Source: Anastrepha obliqua
Lineage: Eukaryota > Arthropoda > Insecta > Diptera > Tephritidae
Direction of reading: 5' to 3'
Assembly: GCF_027943255.1 (NCBI RefSeq)
Contig: NC_072896.1
Coordinates: 46,154,501 to 46,218,500, forward strand
DNA: 64,000 bases
The notes below the pieces were generated by a model. The model did not search any database. It was not told where the DNA came from and saw nothing but the letters and a program-made list of their open reading frames with translations. Below, in pieces: positions 11,417 through 21,340 of the stretch. The number at the start of each line of letters is the position of its first letter. Position 1 is the stretch's first letter. The position numbers and the translations under genes were made by a program.

Positions 11417-11941
11417 ATGCTGAAAACAGTGAACGACGTAAACGCAGTCCCTTGTCAGCTGCTACGATCAAACTAATGAGAACCCCATGTAAATGAAAAA
11501 TTCCTTGCTTCCGTATCGTAGATAGATTTTTTTCCCGATTTTTGAAAAATCCCGTAGAACCCTGTCAGCTGATTGCTTTCTCCGCACACAGTGTTGCCAG
11601 GCAGTACATTTCGAAATCATTTACAAAATAAACTTAGAAAAATTATAATTTTACAATAATTAAAATAACTTAAAAATGCAGTTGAGTAATGTTAATTATA
11701 GATAAACGAACAATTTGCATTTGGTGGTTTTTGGCTTTGGCTTACTAAACAATGAAAAATTGTAACTGATAACGCGGATGTGTGAAAAAGTGTGTAGATA
11801 CAACCAAACACATACACACACAAGCCGATGTATTGTGTTAATATGTAATTAAAAGAACGCAGTTGTTCTCACGGGATGAGTTTTTGTGCTCGTTAGGGGC
11901 TGCGGTAAGGGACTGCGTATGTCGTTCACTGTTTTCAGCAT
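11417..11941. mobile_element. 525-bp non-autonomous DNA transposon with 35-bp TIRs
   Basis: Left terminus 11417-11452 (atgctgaaaacagtgaacgac, then a cgcagtccctt block) is matched by the inverted right terminus 11907-11941, with only three positions of indel in 35. There is no coding capacity. The interior contains a near-palindrome around 11525-11565 (cccgattttt / gaaaaatcccg). The flanks are tta on the left and aag on the right, so I cannot define a clean target duplication or superfamily. A DD37D copy begins ten bases downstream. Confidence 0.75.
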
Positions 11942-11950
11942 AAGTATGTA

Positions 11951-12578
11951 CAGGGTCCAGGCCATAAATTTAGTTTGGACGATTATTTTTACTCAATTCA
12001 AAGAAAAAAATATGTGAAAATAATATAAAATTAAGAATTAATTTACTTTTGCTCGATATGACCCCCTTTTGCCTTAACTATTACCTCGAGACGGACCAGT
12101 AACGAAAGCGGACAATGGCTTTTTTCAGCGCCTCGAGACTGATGAATCTTTTAGTTTGGATTTTCTCATCAGAAAACACAATTGGAAAACAATCGAAAAT
12201 TGACCGCTTTCGGCCAAGCGAAGCAACTCTTTCGCTGTCTCAAGTCTGACGTGTAGCTGCTTGAGAGTAAGATCATGCGTCTTTTGGATCTTGTAAGGCT
12301 TGACTTTGAGATCATTGTTTAGTATGCGGCGGATGCTACGGTCAAATATTTTCAGTTCTTTCGCCAATTGATTGGCACTTCGTGGGAGAGTTTGCGCAAG
12401 TCGCTTCTTTACTCTTTGAACCATTTTGCGGGACGTTGTAGTCTTTTGTAGTCAAGACGTTTCGCGATGCTATCAGTATCATTGTAGCGAGTAATGGTGA
12501 GATGAGTAAAAACTTTATTTACTTTAAGGTGCTCGAGCTCACGAACAATCGCTGGTTGTGATTTTCCATGTTATGTTA
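11951..12578 (-). pseudogene. DD37D mariner-like element, copy A3 (DDE core deleted)
   Basis: The 3' terminus is at 11951 (TA at 11949-11950, then cagggtcc). Reading on the minus strand, the HTH part is open (12125-12424, SANQLAKELKIFDRSIRRIL and so on). The frame then passes from the first-Asp motif FSDEKI directly into TKRFISLEALKKAI, which normally lies after the third Asp. A deletion therefore removed about 430 nt containing the second and third catalytic residues. The 5' end is truncated near 12578. Confidence 0.85.
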
Positions 12579-12699
12579 ATGTTATAATGTGAATATGCCA
12601 TAATTTTTCATAATAAATCCTAATGTATCATACTAGTACATTAAATCAAATCTCAAAATCATCTGGAATTAAAATTAAAATCCAGAAGGAGTAGAGCCA

Positions 12700-13094
12700 G
12701 TGTTCCCAAAAGCATCTTTTTAGATAATAGTCAAGCGCGAATCTCAAGTGATGCGGCAAATTTATTTGCTGAGTTTTAAAAATCAAATTTTGCTGACGAA
12801 GAACTTGATCATACGGGTGACTTTTCTTCTCACCTAGATTACGCCTTCATCTTTGGAGCGCTATGTATTTCTCAGGAGTATATTAGTAATTTTCTACTTT
12901 AACTGAAATCTACCTTTCAAACTGGTTTTAATGGAGTTTTAGCAGAACTGCTAAAAAATTGTCTGGTCTTGGTCTACCACCATGTATCGTCGGGAAGTTT
13001 CATTGACGACTAGAAGCTCACTTACGCTCTTCTTTAAGAGTTGCAATAAAAATGACATTAGAAATTATAGACCTCCTTAAAAAATTATAAACTA
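12700..13094 (+). pseudogene. CR1/Daphne-like LINE, start of RT domain
   Basis: In shifting frames I read ANLFAEF..NFADEELDHTGDF, a TGFNGVLAELLKNC block (the usual TGPDGI..LLK motif) and WKLTYALLFFKSCNKNDIRNYRP (usually W+.S.V.PI.K.G....I.NYRP). These are RT blocks 0-2 of CR1/Jockey-type elements. The element is interrupted at 13093 by a 153-bp MITE and continues at 13250. Confidence 0.65.
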
Positions 13095-13247
13095 CAGTTA
13101 AACCTCTTCTCAGGGAAACCCTTGGATGAACATTTGTTCCTATATCAAGTGTAAATTTCCGAACCAACTATCTCTCTTAGGCGGACACTTCCTTCGCCGG
13201 TCAAAAGTTGACTGACAATGAGTGTCCAGCCAAGGGAGGTTTCAATG
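13095..13247. mobile_element. 153-bp MITE inserted in the CR1-like LINE
   Basis: Flanked by TA on both sides (13093-13094 and 13248-13249). Its ends are cagttaaacctcttctc and, inverted, cattgaaacctcccttgg, giving an imperfect TIR of about 15 bp. Removing it joins LINE codons for the NYRP motif to SKIFEHAVKVKLS, the next expected RT segment, within one base of frame. No coding capacity. Confidence 0.7.
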
Positions 13248-13249
13248 TA

Positions 13250-13960
13250 TTTCCAAAATATTTGAGCACGCCGTCAAAGTAAAACTGAGCTTTGCGGTTA
13301 AATCTTGCCCGCATCAGCATGGGTTTGTTGGTAACTGATATACGTATCTAATCTAGCTGCTTTTAGTGAATGCACTATTTATTCTTTCTTGACTGGTTTC
13401 CAGGTCAACTGCATTTGCACTAAATTCTCAAAAACCTTCGACCAAGTCTCTCTTTTTAATTAAAAATTAAATTTTATTCTGCTTTTCTGTAATGCATAAA
13501 CTATTATTTGTGCAATAGACTTTGTGTTGTAACAATTGATGCTATTTCATCTACCCCCTTTGCTGGCACCTCTGGTGTTCCGCAAGGATATATCTTGGGA
13601 CCGCTCTTTTTTGTACTATTTATAATATTAATGACATCATACGTTGTTGCTCATTTCCTATAATTTTGCTTCATGCTGGTGACCTTAAGATCTTCTCAGT
13701 GATTAAGACTGAAGAGGATGCCATTAATCTTGAAACCGATATCGATAGGCTTTACTCTGGTACCAGAAATTACGTCTTTCGCTGTTTTACTCAAAAATAT
13801 TTTACTCAAATTTACTCAAAAGTATCACGACTTGCGTCCTTCAGTGTGTTACTTAGATTAGAGACCTAGATGTTGTCTTTATTAAAATATTCGTTTTGCC
13901 AAGATATTTTTGGTGCTATAGAAACGCTTAAATAAACAAATTTTAAAAATCATTAAAAGC
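13250..13960 (+). pseudogene. CR1/Daphne-like LINE, central RT domain
   Basis: Reads SKIFEHAVKVKLS..PHQHGFVGN, FSKTFDQVS (the FSKAFD motif), TSGVPQG.ILGPLFFVLFI.DI (RT block 5) and ILLHAGDLKIFSVIKTEEDA with the catalytic motif YADD replaced by HAGD. Open frame 13666-13869 is part of this. The Asp-Asp pair is mutated to Gly-Asp and there are several stops, so it is inactive. Confidence 0.7.
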
Positions 13961-13973
13961 AATGCAAATAAAT

Positions 13974-14195
13974 TTAAAAAAATATATAGCGTTTAAAAAT
14001 AATGCGTTTTTCGCTTTTGGAGCAGTTGTTGCAGACGTCCACTTTGTGCTCTCCACGTATGCTTTTATTACATTTCGCACATGTAAACTCATCCTGCTCT
14101 TTGTGTGTATAAAATCGTCTGTTAAGCGTGTCTGTTACACTAATTTTTTCATAGCAAATAGCAAAAGCACAAAAAAACAAGCTCTTTGCCTCCAA
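13974..14195 (-). pseudogene. Putative piggyBac-type C-terminal Cys-rich domain
   Basis: A 73-codon minus frame contains CAKCNKSIRGEHKVDVCNNC. The spacing C-x2-C-x3-I-x3-H-x4-C-x2-C resembles the end of the cysteine-rich domain of piggyBac transposases, where C..C.K.IC.EH..D.C..C is typical. The frame ends 15 residues later, as a C-terminus would. I cannot find the upstream DDD nuclease in 14196-15290, so if real this is a 3' relic. Another zinc-ribbon protein fragment remains possible. Confidence 0.4.
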
Positions 14196-15296
14196 ATCGA
14201 GAGCAAAGTGTTGCTAACAGGAATACTGAAAGTAACTTATATGTTAATTATGAGTCGAATAGACCAACACGAACATCATAACTGCAAAATAATAACACAT
14301 TCTGCTATGTACGCTGTACTCGTATTACTACATACGTACAACAAGAGAACATCAGCAACTGAGATTACGTGATATTTGAAAGCGATCGGCAAAGTGAGAG
14401 AAAAAATGTGCTACGAAACATAAACTATGTTAGTCGAATCGGCTAACATTAGTAGTCTAGGCTTAAAACAAAGAAGAATCTAATTTTTAATAACAAGAAA
14501 AAACCTGCTTAGATTTTACACTATACTGTAGCATCTTGGCTGCAAAATTGTCCAAAGAAAGTGAAAAATATGAAATGCAGACAATTTTTAAAAAGAAATT
14601 CATTTAAAGTGTTTGCAGTAACTGTACGCAATTAAAAGCAAGGAATTTATAGTACCGCATATTTTTGCCTGTGCAAATGCAAATGGCTGCACATGAATTG
14701 GTGTGGAGAGAAGAAAGAATATTAAAATGAAGTTTCGCTTTTATTTGCATCGAACTAATATGTCTTGCGGCTTTTTCTCCCGAAAGGAAGAATTTGCAGC
14801 TGACAATTTTAAGAAATGTGGCATAAAAAAGATACTTCAACAATCTCTGCGTTGAAGTTCATTTAAAGTTCAATAAAAGTTGTTCTCAAGGTACGAAATA
14901 CCTTGACTAATAAATAATTGCAACCATTTTACAGAAATGTTACTCAACACAAACAGGCACTAATAATTATGAAAGCGGATTTTCCAGGACCAGCTTTTCC
15001 GAAGACACTACTAGTCTGGAAAGCCCTAGTTTTTTTAAGGATAGCTAAAGTTTTAAAATTTTTTGTGAAACTACGCATAGTTTATTGAGAATATTATGTA
15101 TGTAACGACTTTAAATATAATTTCTATGCGTTTTTTCTCGTATATATTTTTTGGTTTTTATTTTTATTTCACTTTTGTGGCGACTAGTTCATAAATATTG
15201 ATAAATACAGAAAAATCAACTTAAATATAACAGCATTTTACAATTTTCACTCTACATAACATAAAGCACTTTTATGGAAGTAAGAGATCGCTCGGT
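14196..15296. other. No gene seen
   Basis: AT-rich unassigned DNA. The frame at 14604-14843 (minus) has no recognisable motif. Confidence 0.4.
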
Positions 15297-15862
15297 TTAA
15301 TACGTCTGAGTCGGTTTTAATTAAATTATTTGTTTCTTTATTGATGTGGTTTATTAATCTTTCCTAATCGGTCACCGTTTATTTTAAGGTCGCGCTCAAT
15401 GTCGGAATTTCTCTAGTACCATTGGTGTTTTGGCAATGTACCTGATGAGCTTATTTTGGAACTGCTGGATTTGGTTTTTCGTGCTTTGAATGATGCATCC
15501 CTATAGTCGCGCTTGTGGATTAACAGTTTTTTTCTTTAGTTAGAGCTGATCTGCTACCCATGACGCATTGCATGTTTTTGAGTTTGAGGTCCAATTCTTC
15601 CATCTTTTTCTTAACACGTTCTTTCCATCGAAGTTTTCACTCAAGGGTCATTCCTAGGTACTTCGCAGAGGTTGAGTATAGACCTGTTAATCATCTATTC
15701 ATAGTGGTATATGTTGCATTTTAGTGTCTGTGAAAACTAAATTTACAAATTTTGTTTGGTTTAGTTTCATTTGCCATTTATTAGTCCACTGTGGGATCTT
15801 ATTTAAAGCGGCTTGTAATGAGGCTGTCGATTCGCTTTCAGTATAGGCCCAAGAACACTGCC
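15297..15862 (-). pseudogene. Jockey-clade LINE, post-RT segment, copy 1
   Basis: On the minus strand I read KKKMEELDLKLKNM, then RSALTKEKKLLIHK and, later, the R..SDI.RDL segment, the order seen downstream of the Jockey RT core (K...LDLK...MYWL..R.S.LS..NKLLLY ... WYIRNS.I..DL). A diverged second copy of the same segment lies at 16650-17035. A TTAA element separates the two. Confidence 0.65.
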
Positions 15863-15866
15863 TTAA

Positions 15867-16645
15867 GGGGTTATATACTTTGTGAGACCGAAAAAATGGA
15901 CGATTGTCATAATTTTTTTTAAATATGTTTTAGAACTTTTATTCAAATGAGGCATTTATCATACTGAAGGGTAACTCTCGAAGAATAAATTTTGGTGTTT
16001 TTATTTTAAAAAATGTTATTATTTATTGTTGATATCGTTCCTCCCCCGAAACGCCGTTCTTTTGAAGAGGCTTGCGGTGATCGCGGTAGCGCATGAGCAG
16101 CTCAACTGAAATCAAAAAAATTAAATGATTATTGTAGAAAAATGTTTTTTAGTGAATCTGAACGGTTTATTCACACAAAAAAAATTTTTCTCGATATGCA
16201 AACAGCTTTTCACCAAAAAAAAACGATTTTTGAGTGATTGAAAAATTAAAAAAAAGATTAATTCCAGCGAACTATGCAAATCGGTCAAATCGTTTTTGAT
16301 AAATAATGATCACCTCGGCGGAAATTTTCAAAAAACACGACTTCGAGATAATCGCGTCTAAAGTCTACAAGCCTACACAATAATAATCAGTTTAACTGTT
16401 TCGTTTCATATGTCCTGAAGAGCCAAAATACTCTTGATAAACCACCTATGTATCTTTTTTTTAAGACGCTTACTTTGGTGCCACCCTTCCACGAAAAAAT
16501 ATGTCAAAAAAAAAAAAATTGTTTTTGTATACTATTTGATGTCAATAATAACATACTATAATCAAAACGATCGCATTTTATTTTGTTAAAAAAAAAATTC
16601 CTAAAAAATATCTAGAAAAAATGAGTATTTGACCAGACTACTACC
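15867..16645. mobile_element. TTAA-flanked non-autonomous element T1 (779 bp)
   Basis: Bounded by TTAA at 15863-15866 and 16646-16649. The left end is ggggttatatactttgtg and the inverted right end ggtagtagtctggtc, only weakly similar to each other but matching the ends of T2 (25504) and T3 (44823). The interior is AT-rich with aaaaaaatt and cgatttttg tracts and no ORF. TTAA targets are the hallmark of piggyBac transposases. It sits between two Jockey fragments. Confidence 0.65.
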
Positions 16646-16649
16646 TTAA

Positions 16650-17035
16650 TCCGTCGGATTTAATTCAATTATTTGCTTCTTCATTGATGTGATTTATTAA
16701 TCTTTCCTAATGGGTCACTGCAATTTATGCGATTTCAGTGTTGTCGCAGTTTATTAGTGTTGCGCTCAATGTCGGAACCTCTGCAGTACCTTGACAATGC
16801 ATCTAAGTACCTTATTTTGGAACTGTTGGACTCGATTTTTCGTACTTTTACTGGCGTATCCCTATAGCTCCGCACCATCACTCTTAGTATCTGCTTGCAG
16901 ATTAACAGTTTTTTTCTTTAGTTAGAGCTGATCTGCTACCCATGAGCCATTGCATGTTTTTGAGTTTGATGTCCAATTCTTCCAACTTTTTCTTAACACT
17001 TTCTTTCCATCCCTACGCTTCACCCGGAGTAGTAC
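16650..17035 (-). pseudogene. Jockey-clade LINE, post-RT segment, copy 2
   Basis: Repeats, with about 20 percent divergence, the 15297-15700 segment. Shared blocks are atttattaatctttcctaa, gcgctcaatgtcgga and ttagttagagctgatctgc. Same reading direction and same domain as copy 1, so these are two independent fragments or a duplicated fragment. Confidence 0.65.
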
Positions 17036-17039
17036 ATAT

Positions 17040-17240
17040 TATTGGGACTACGTGTCTATGAAACGGTCCAATCATACATATGACATGAAATCTAGATGAC
17101 AAATCATTTCCTAAGGACTCAAAATCTTTGTTTGCTTTACCATAATTGATATTTTGCTTATTGACAAACCCATTACGTCAAAGTTGCACTCCATTGGTGA
17201 AGAAAATTTTTTGATCAAATTCAGAAATTCAGTCACAACA
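17040..17240 (-). pseudogene. Possible Tc1/mariner transposase fragment
   Basis: The minus strand encodes KIFFTNGVQL, one stop, then RNGFVNKQNINYG and, later, MIGPFHRHVVP. The FVNKQN motif and the following order resemble the segment after the first catalytic Asp in ITm transposases. Too short and decayed for subgroup assignment. Confidence 0.35.
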
Positions 17241-17314
17241 TGGACTTAGATACTATGAATTTCTATAAATCAAAGGTAGTTTCTTTACTAGATATTTGAT
17301 TTCCAGTTTATAGT

Positions 17315-17441
17315 ATGCGCCTTGATGTTGTCCTACAAATGGGGGGGTTCCGACTCCGAGCGCGTGATGGTTTCTATGAGAAGTTTTATCGAGCAGAATT
17401 CCCCTTTGGGTTTGTTCTTGGCTGCCGAGTAGCTACCGCTA
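17315..17441 (-). repeat. SINE-A fragment
   Basis: tgcgccttgatgttgtcc, ttccgactccgag, tttctatgagaagtttt and ctgccgag..ctaccgct match the SINE-A body read in reverse. Both ends are lost. Confidence 0.6.
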
Positions 17442-17661
17442 CACAGTGGTCAAAATGGAAGTTCTCGCGGAATTTAGTTTATATCTAAAAAAGGGAAGCG
17501 ATATATTATTTTTGAAGTGAAAGCTTCTTTAGAATCGTTGGGAGTGATTTGAGAAAAAGTGAAACGAAAAAAGCGACACTCTTGGCTACGAAGCGTTATA
17601 TTATATGTTGATATAAACGTAGCGACGAACTAAATAACTTTTAGGCCAGCGCCGACAGCAT

Positions 17662-17724
17662 GGCGCGGTAGCCGAGCGACTAGCAATGTGAGCTTCCGAT
17701 CCAAAATCCTTGGTTCGAATCACA
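17662..17724 (+). repeat. tRNA-like segment (SINE-B), unit 1
   Basis: ggcgcggtagccgagcgac contains a pol III box A-like element, and ggttcgaatca 35 bases on is a good box B. The 3' side cannot pair with ggcgcgg to make an acceptor stem, so this is a tRNA-derived SINE-like head and not a tRNA gene. The box spacing and long middle suit a class II (Ser/Leu) tRNA ancestor. Confidence 0.6.
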
Positions 17725-17914
17725 GTTATTTTATTTTATTTTATGATATGTTTATGAGGAGCTTTTGAAGTGAAAACTTCTTTAGAATCGTTGGGAGTGA
17801 TTTGAGAAAAAGTGAAACGAAAAAAGCGACACTCTTGGCTACGAAGCGTTATATTATATGTTGATATAAACGTAGTGACGAACTAAATAACTTTTACGCC
17901 AGCGCCGACAGCAT

Positions 17915-17977
17915 GGCGCGGTAGCCGAGCGACTAGCAATGTGAGCTTCCGATCCAAAATCCTTGGTTCGAATCACA
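17915..17977 (+). repeat. tRNA-like segment (SINE-B), unit 2
   Basis: Identical to the unit 1 head through box B. Immediately after box B it diverges by an A-rich insertion, as expected if the 3' tail after the tRNA head is the variable part. Confidence 0.6.
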
Positions 17978-18020
17978 AGAAAAAAAATTTTTTTTATACA
18001 GTTATTTTATTTTATTTTAT

Positions 18021-18208
18021 GATATGTTTATGAGGAGCTTTTTTTCATGGCAGAATTACACTCGGTGTTTTGCCATTGCCTGCTGAGGGGTGAGCGCTAT
18101 TATAAAAATAGTTTTCCTTAATTTTGGTGTTTTCACCGAGATTCGAACTGACGTTCTCTCTGTGAATTCTGAATAGTAGTCACGCACCAACCCATTCGGC
18201 TACGGCGT
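18021..18208 (-). repeat. SINE-A copy, 5' (tRNA) part
   Basis: Read in reverse it carries box A (tagccgaatggg, ending 18207), a class II tRNA-like middle, box B position gttcgaatctcgg, then accaaaattaagg, taatagcgctcac, caaacaccgag and tctgccatg. The 3' part of the SINE is displaced by the tandem duplication at 17511-18038. Confidence 0.75.
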
Positions 18209-18343
18209 TTGTTTAATTTTACTGATGCAAAAATGAGGTAACATATTTGAATAAAGTTTGCTTACTGTTTACACATTTTCCAAAGGTGACGGAGAACCAA
18301 AAAAAAAAAAGAGTCGATTTTCAAACAAATACGAGTGCATATG

Positions 18344-18458
18344 TGTAATTGTGTTAGAGTTTCGGTCACGCCCCAGCAAAACCTGCGTGCATATGTGTTT
18401 GTAACATTCAAAAAAATGTAATTGTGTTAGAGTTTCGGTCACGCAGGTTTTGCTGGGG
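18344..18458. repeat. Interlocked direct and inverted repeat
   Basis: A 28-nt direct repeat (18344-18371 and 18417-18444, tgtaattgtgttagag...) overlaps a perfect 19-nt inverted repeat (18371-18389 ccccagcaaaacctgcgtg; 18440-18458). It could form a long hairpin. It lies 22 bases before the endonuclease-like ORF, so it may belong to that Helentron-type element. Confidence 0.8.
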
Positions 18459-18480
18459 ACGCTCATAATAGCAACCGCGT

Positions 18481-18948
18481 GTGTATTTTTATATTCGTAA
18501 ATATTTTCATTTTAAATATTTACCGCAATTATGCCGAAAAATAATGCAGAAAAATAATGCAGAAAAGTGTTGTGAATATCGACAGAAAAAAAAATCAATA
18601 AATAGCATCACGGAATTCATACACGAAAATTTAATAAAGTATACACCAGAAGTATCGCGGATACTTAGAAAAGATTACGATAAAGTTCCAATGATTTTAA
18701 GTGGCGATTTTAACGTAAATTTTGCATTAGACACAGCGGTTCCTTCAATTGACGTTCTCAATACAACATTCAATTTAAAAATGTGTAACAATCGCACTGA
18801 ACCGACAACACGATCAAAAACAACAATTGACGCGGTATTTCAAAGATATGTTGACAACATCGAAACCAAAGCATTTGTATCATATTTTAGCTATCATAAG
18901 CCACTCGTATCATTTGTTGAAATTGAAAACATTGAGGATGAATTATAA
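18481..18948 (+). pseudogene. Helentron-type endonuclease fragment (AP-like)
   Basis: The homologous part starts near residue 36 of this frame. Motifs: PMILSGDFNVNF (residues 70-81, the GDFN metal/catalytic block of the EEP endonuclease fold), TTRSKTTIDAVF (109-120, the T..ID.V block) and FVSYFSYHKPLVSF (132-145, where SYHKP stands in for the usual S.H.P motif). This C-terminal endonuclease type is carried by Helentron/Helitron2 elements alongside Rep and PIF1-like helicase. Nothing upstream in frame matches Rep or helicase, so it is a 5'-truncated piece. The helicase piece at 34046 could come from a related element. A LINE endonuclease is the alternative. Confidence 0.6.
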
Positions 18949-19538
18949 TAAAATGAAGAAAATAAAATATGAACTTTATAGCAATATTATAATGAACCTA
19001 TAATTATCCCGCCCCTAATGCTGCTTTCGTCTCATTCTCTCTCAGTTTGTTTTACGGAAGGTTTCACTTCTATCGCGTCTAACCGTTAGACTGGTATTTT
19101 TTTTTATGTACGAGTGCATAAGAAGTAAGGTTTCTGGAAAATTAAAAAAAAAAACGAACATTTTTTTTGTTTAAATTTTTTGTAGTACGAGTAGTTGAAT
19201 TGGTATATTATATTTTCAATTATGTAAAATAAATGGCGCTGATTTCAGTGCAGTGGATTATTGGTTAAAAAAATAAAAACAATTTTTGCTGCATTTCACA
19301 ACTTAAAATTTTAATAAAATTCGGCTAGATCGCTCATTTCGACCCATGTGCGCTGTGGGATGTGAACTACCGATTTATAGCCACGCACTAACTTTCGATA
19401 AAAATGTGTGAAGACAACCCTGGTTTGTCTGGGGGTGCCTTAATGTTGTTGCACGGTGCTTCCGACTATTCCTAAATAAAGCATAAATCATCCCAACATG
19501 CAACTATTTCGCATTTCAGAAAATAGTAAACTCTGATA
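18949..19538. other. No gene seen; possible SINE-A trace
   Basis: AT-rich. The segment around 19428-19470 (tgccttaatgttgttgcac..tccgac) weakly resembles the reversed SINE-A body. Nothing else is supported. Confidence 0.4.
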
Positions 19539-19540
19539 TA

Positions 19541-19897
19541 AAGGGTGATTAAATTTTAAGGGCCGGTGTTGATTTTAAATAAAATAAAATTTTTTTAGGA
19601 AGTTATTGTTACTTCTCTTTATTATGATAACACTGGTATGGCTGAATTACGTACAAAACAAAAGATCGGCGGCACACCTCCATCTGATGGTCCAAATTTT
19701 CGATGACGCTGAGGCATAATTGAGGTTCTATGCCGTTAATGTACCGAATTATCTCATCCTTTAGCTCTTGAATTGTTGCTATCTTATCGACGTACACCTT
19801 TTCTTTCAAATAACCCCAAAGAAAGAAGTCCAAAGGTATCGTTGACGTTTAGGTGTGGTTCACATTCAACATCGGCACTTGAAATTTAACCACCCTT
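19541..19897 (-). mobile_element. DD41D deletion derivative, family 2 (357 bp)
   Basis: TA at 19539-19540 and 19898-19899. The TIR is aagggtgattaaatttta on the left and, inverted, aagggtggttaaatttca on the right, extending about 30 bp. On the minus strand 19609-19833 encodes the transposase C-terminus, DFFLWGYLKEKVYVDK through NLDHQMEVCRRS, the block that follows the third Asp in DD41D proteins. Everything upstream (HTH, first and second Asp) is deleted. Confidence 0.8.
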
Positions 19898-19899
19898 TA

Positions 19900-20955
19900 T
19901 AAAAATTTTGCTACAAAATAAATCCTTAAGCCGTTATTTTAAAGAAGAGTTGAGACATTTCACGGCTTGACCGGGACAAACATTGAAAAGCCGGCGATCT
20001 GACGGTCGAAGATATGCCGTCACAGTATGGGAATTACCTGCATATCCATCCTTTACTATGAGAAATATATGCACATATATTTAAGTAATCACACAGAAGA
20101 CGTCGCCATGTTCGTCTTGTGGTTTTTTGATAGTTCCAAGAAAATATCAACGACACTGTTTTTAACGCACTTCTGCCCACACATTGGCTTACAGTAAATT
20201 TGCCCCAGTGCGTGCCATTATGCGGGCTGTGCTATTAGTCACTCAGGTGTCATATTTGGTGCTGTTGACTGAAGTTATAAAGTCAATGTGGAAACATAAC
20301 TTAGCGCCACCGACAAATGAAATAAAATAATGTGGGTTATAAGAGGGGCAATAAAATTAAAAGGTTAGAGAAAATAGTTACAAAAGTAACGAATAGCCGC
20401 AAACAATTGTGCCCACTTGCAGCTGTTTCGCGCAAATGATAAATGAACTCAACTTTAATATTAATAAGCTGTCACGTTGTGCTGGAAAATACTCGGAAAT
20501 ATTTTGAAGTGTTATGAAATGCGAAGGGAGAAGTTACCAGATGGCAGCAGGAAAACTAGTGAAAAATATCCGCACAAAACACACTTGGCATTTTAACTTC
20601 TTAACTAAGTGGATGGGCATATGTACTATATTATATATGTATATATGTGTGTAAAGGTACTAGGTACTCCCCCTATATCCCGGCAGTGAAAAGCCAAGGT
20701 ACTTAGCAAAGATTCTCATTTATGAACTGGTATTTGGAGGAAGAAGTTACACTAGTACGAAGGGGACTAAAATTGTAGCAGTTGCAAAATAATCAGTTAG
20801 AGGTGTATGCAATTGTATTTAATTATTTTATTATTATAAATATGAAAGTTTCGCACTTTAAGGATGTACGCAATGAGGATTAGCCGAATATAAATGTTAA
20901 TGAAATCAATCAATTGATTTCTTTTACGCATTTTAAATTAACGAACGGCAGTTAT
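19900..20955. other. No gene seen
   Basis: About 1 kb of unassigned DNA with no supported ORF or repeat beyond a short TATATG run near 20625-20650. Confidence 0.4.
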
Positions 20956-20957
20956 AT

Positions 20958-21036
20958 TTTATGAGGAGCTTTTCATGGCCGAACTACACTCGGAGGTTTG
21001 CATTGCCTGTCAAGGGGCGACCGCTATTAGAAATTC
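20958..21036 (-). repeat. SINE-A fragment
   Basis: ttatgaggagcttttcatgg, ctcggaggtttgc and ggggcgaccgctatta match the reversed SINE-A body. Both ends are missing. Confidence 0.7.
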
Positions 21037-21340
21037 TTTTTGCAATTCTTTCAATAATTTTTCTTTGGATACAAACTGGACAATGTGACTCTTTTTACAT
21101 TAAAAAAATGTATTTGCAGAGTGAAACAAATAATGCATTCATGAGGCAAGAACTCAAATTGATAATTTTACTTCAGCTGCAAAGTAAACTGAACTGGTAC
21201 TAAATTAGCTGAGTAGTGCAATTCACTAACTTCAAATGATCCTAAGGTATAAACTAAAAAAAAATGCCTTGGTTTTTTTTCGATGCCTCTTTTTTATTCA
21301 GTAACCACATCAATTTTATCGCTGGCCTTTCGTCGAAATA

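Larger units (their letters stand above)
17511..18038 (+). repeat. Tandem duplication (252-bp unit, two copies)
   Basis: Unit 1 (17511-17762) and unit 2 (17763-18038) match base for base except for a handful of substitutions and a 22-bp poly-A/T insertion after ggttcgaatcaca in unit 2. Each unit has a leader with gagaaaaagtgaaacg, a tRNA-like segment, a (TTTTA)n run and the SINE-A body block tttatgaggagct. Low divergence indicates a recent event. Confidence 0.9.

Noticed and set aside
13962..14372. 136-codon plus-strand ORF
   Set aside because: Low-complexity hydrophobic translation without motifs. The opposite strand holds the more meaningful Cys-rich frame.
17662..17724. Functional tRNA at the duplicated unit
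   Set aside because: No 3' acceptor strand complementary to ggcgcgg. The sequence after box B is simple TTTTA repeat.
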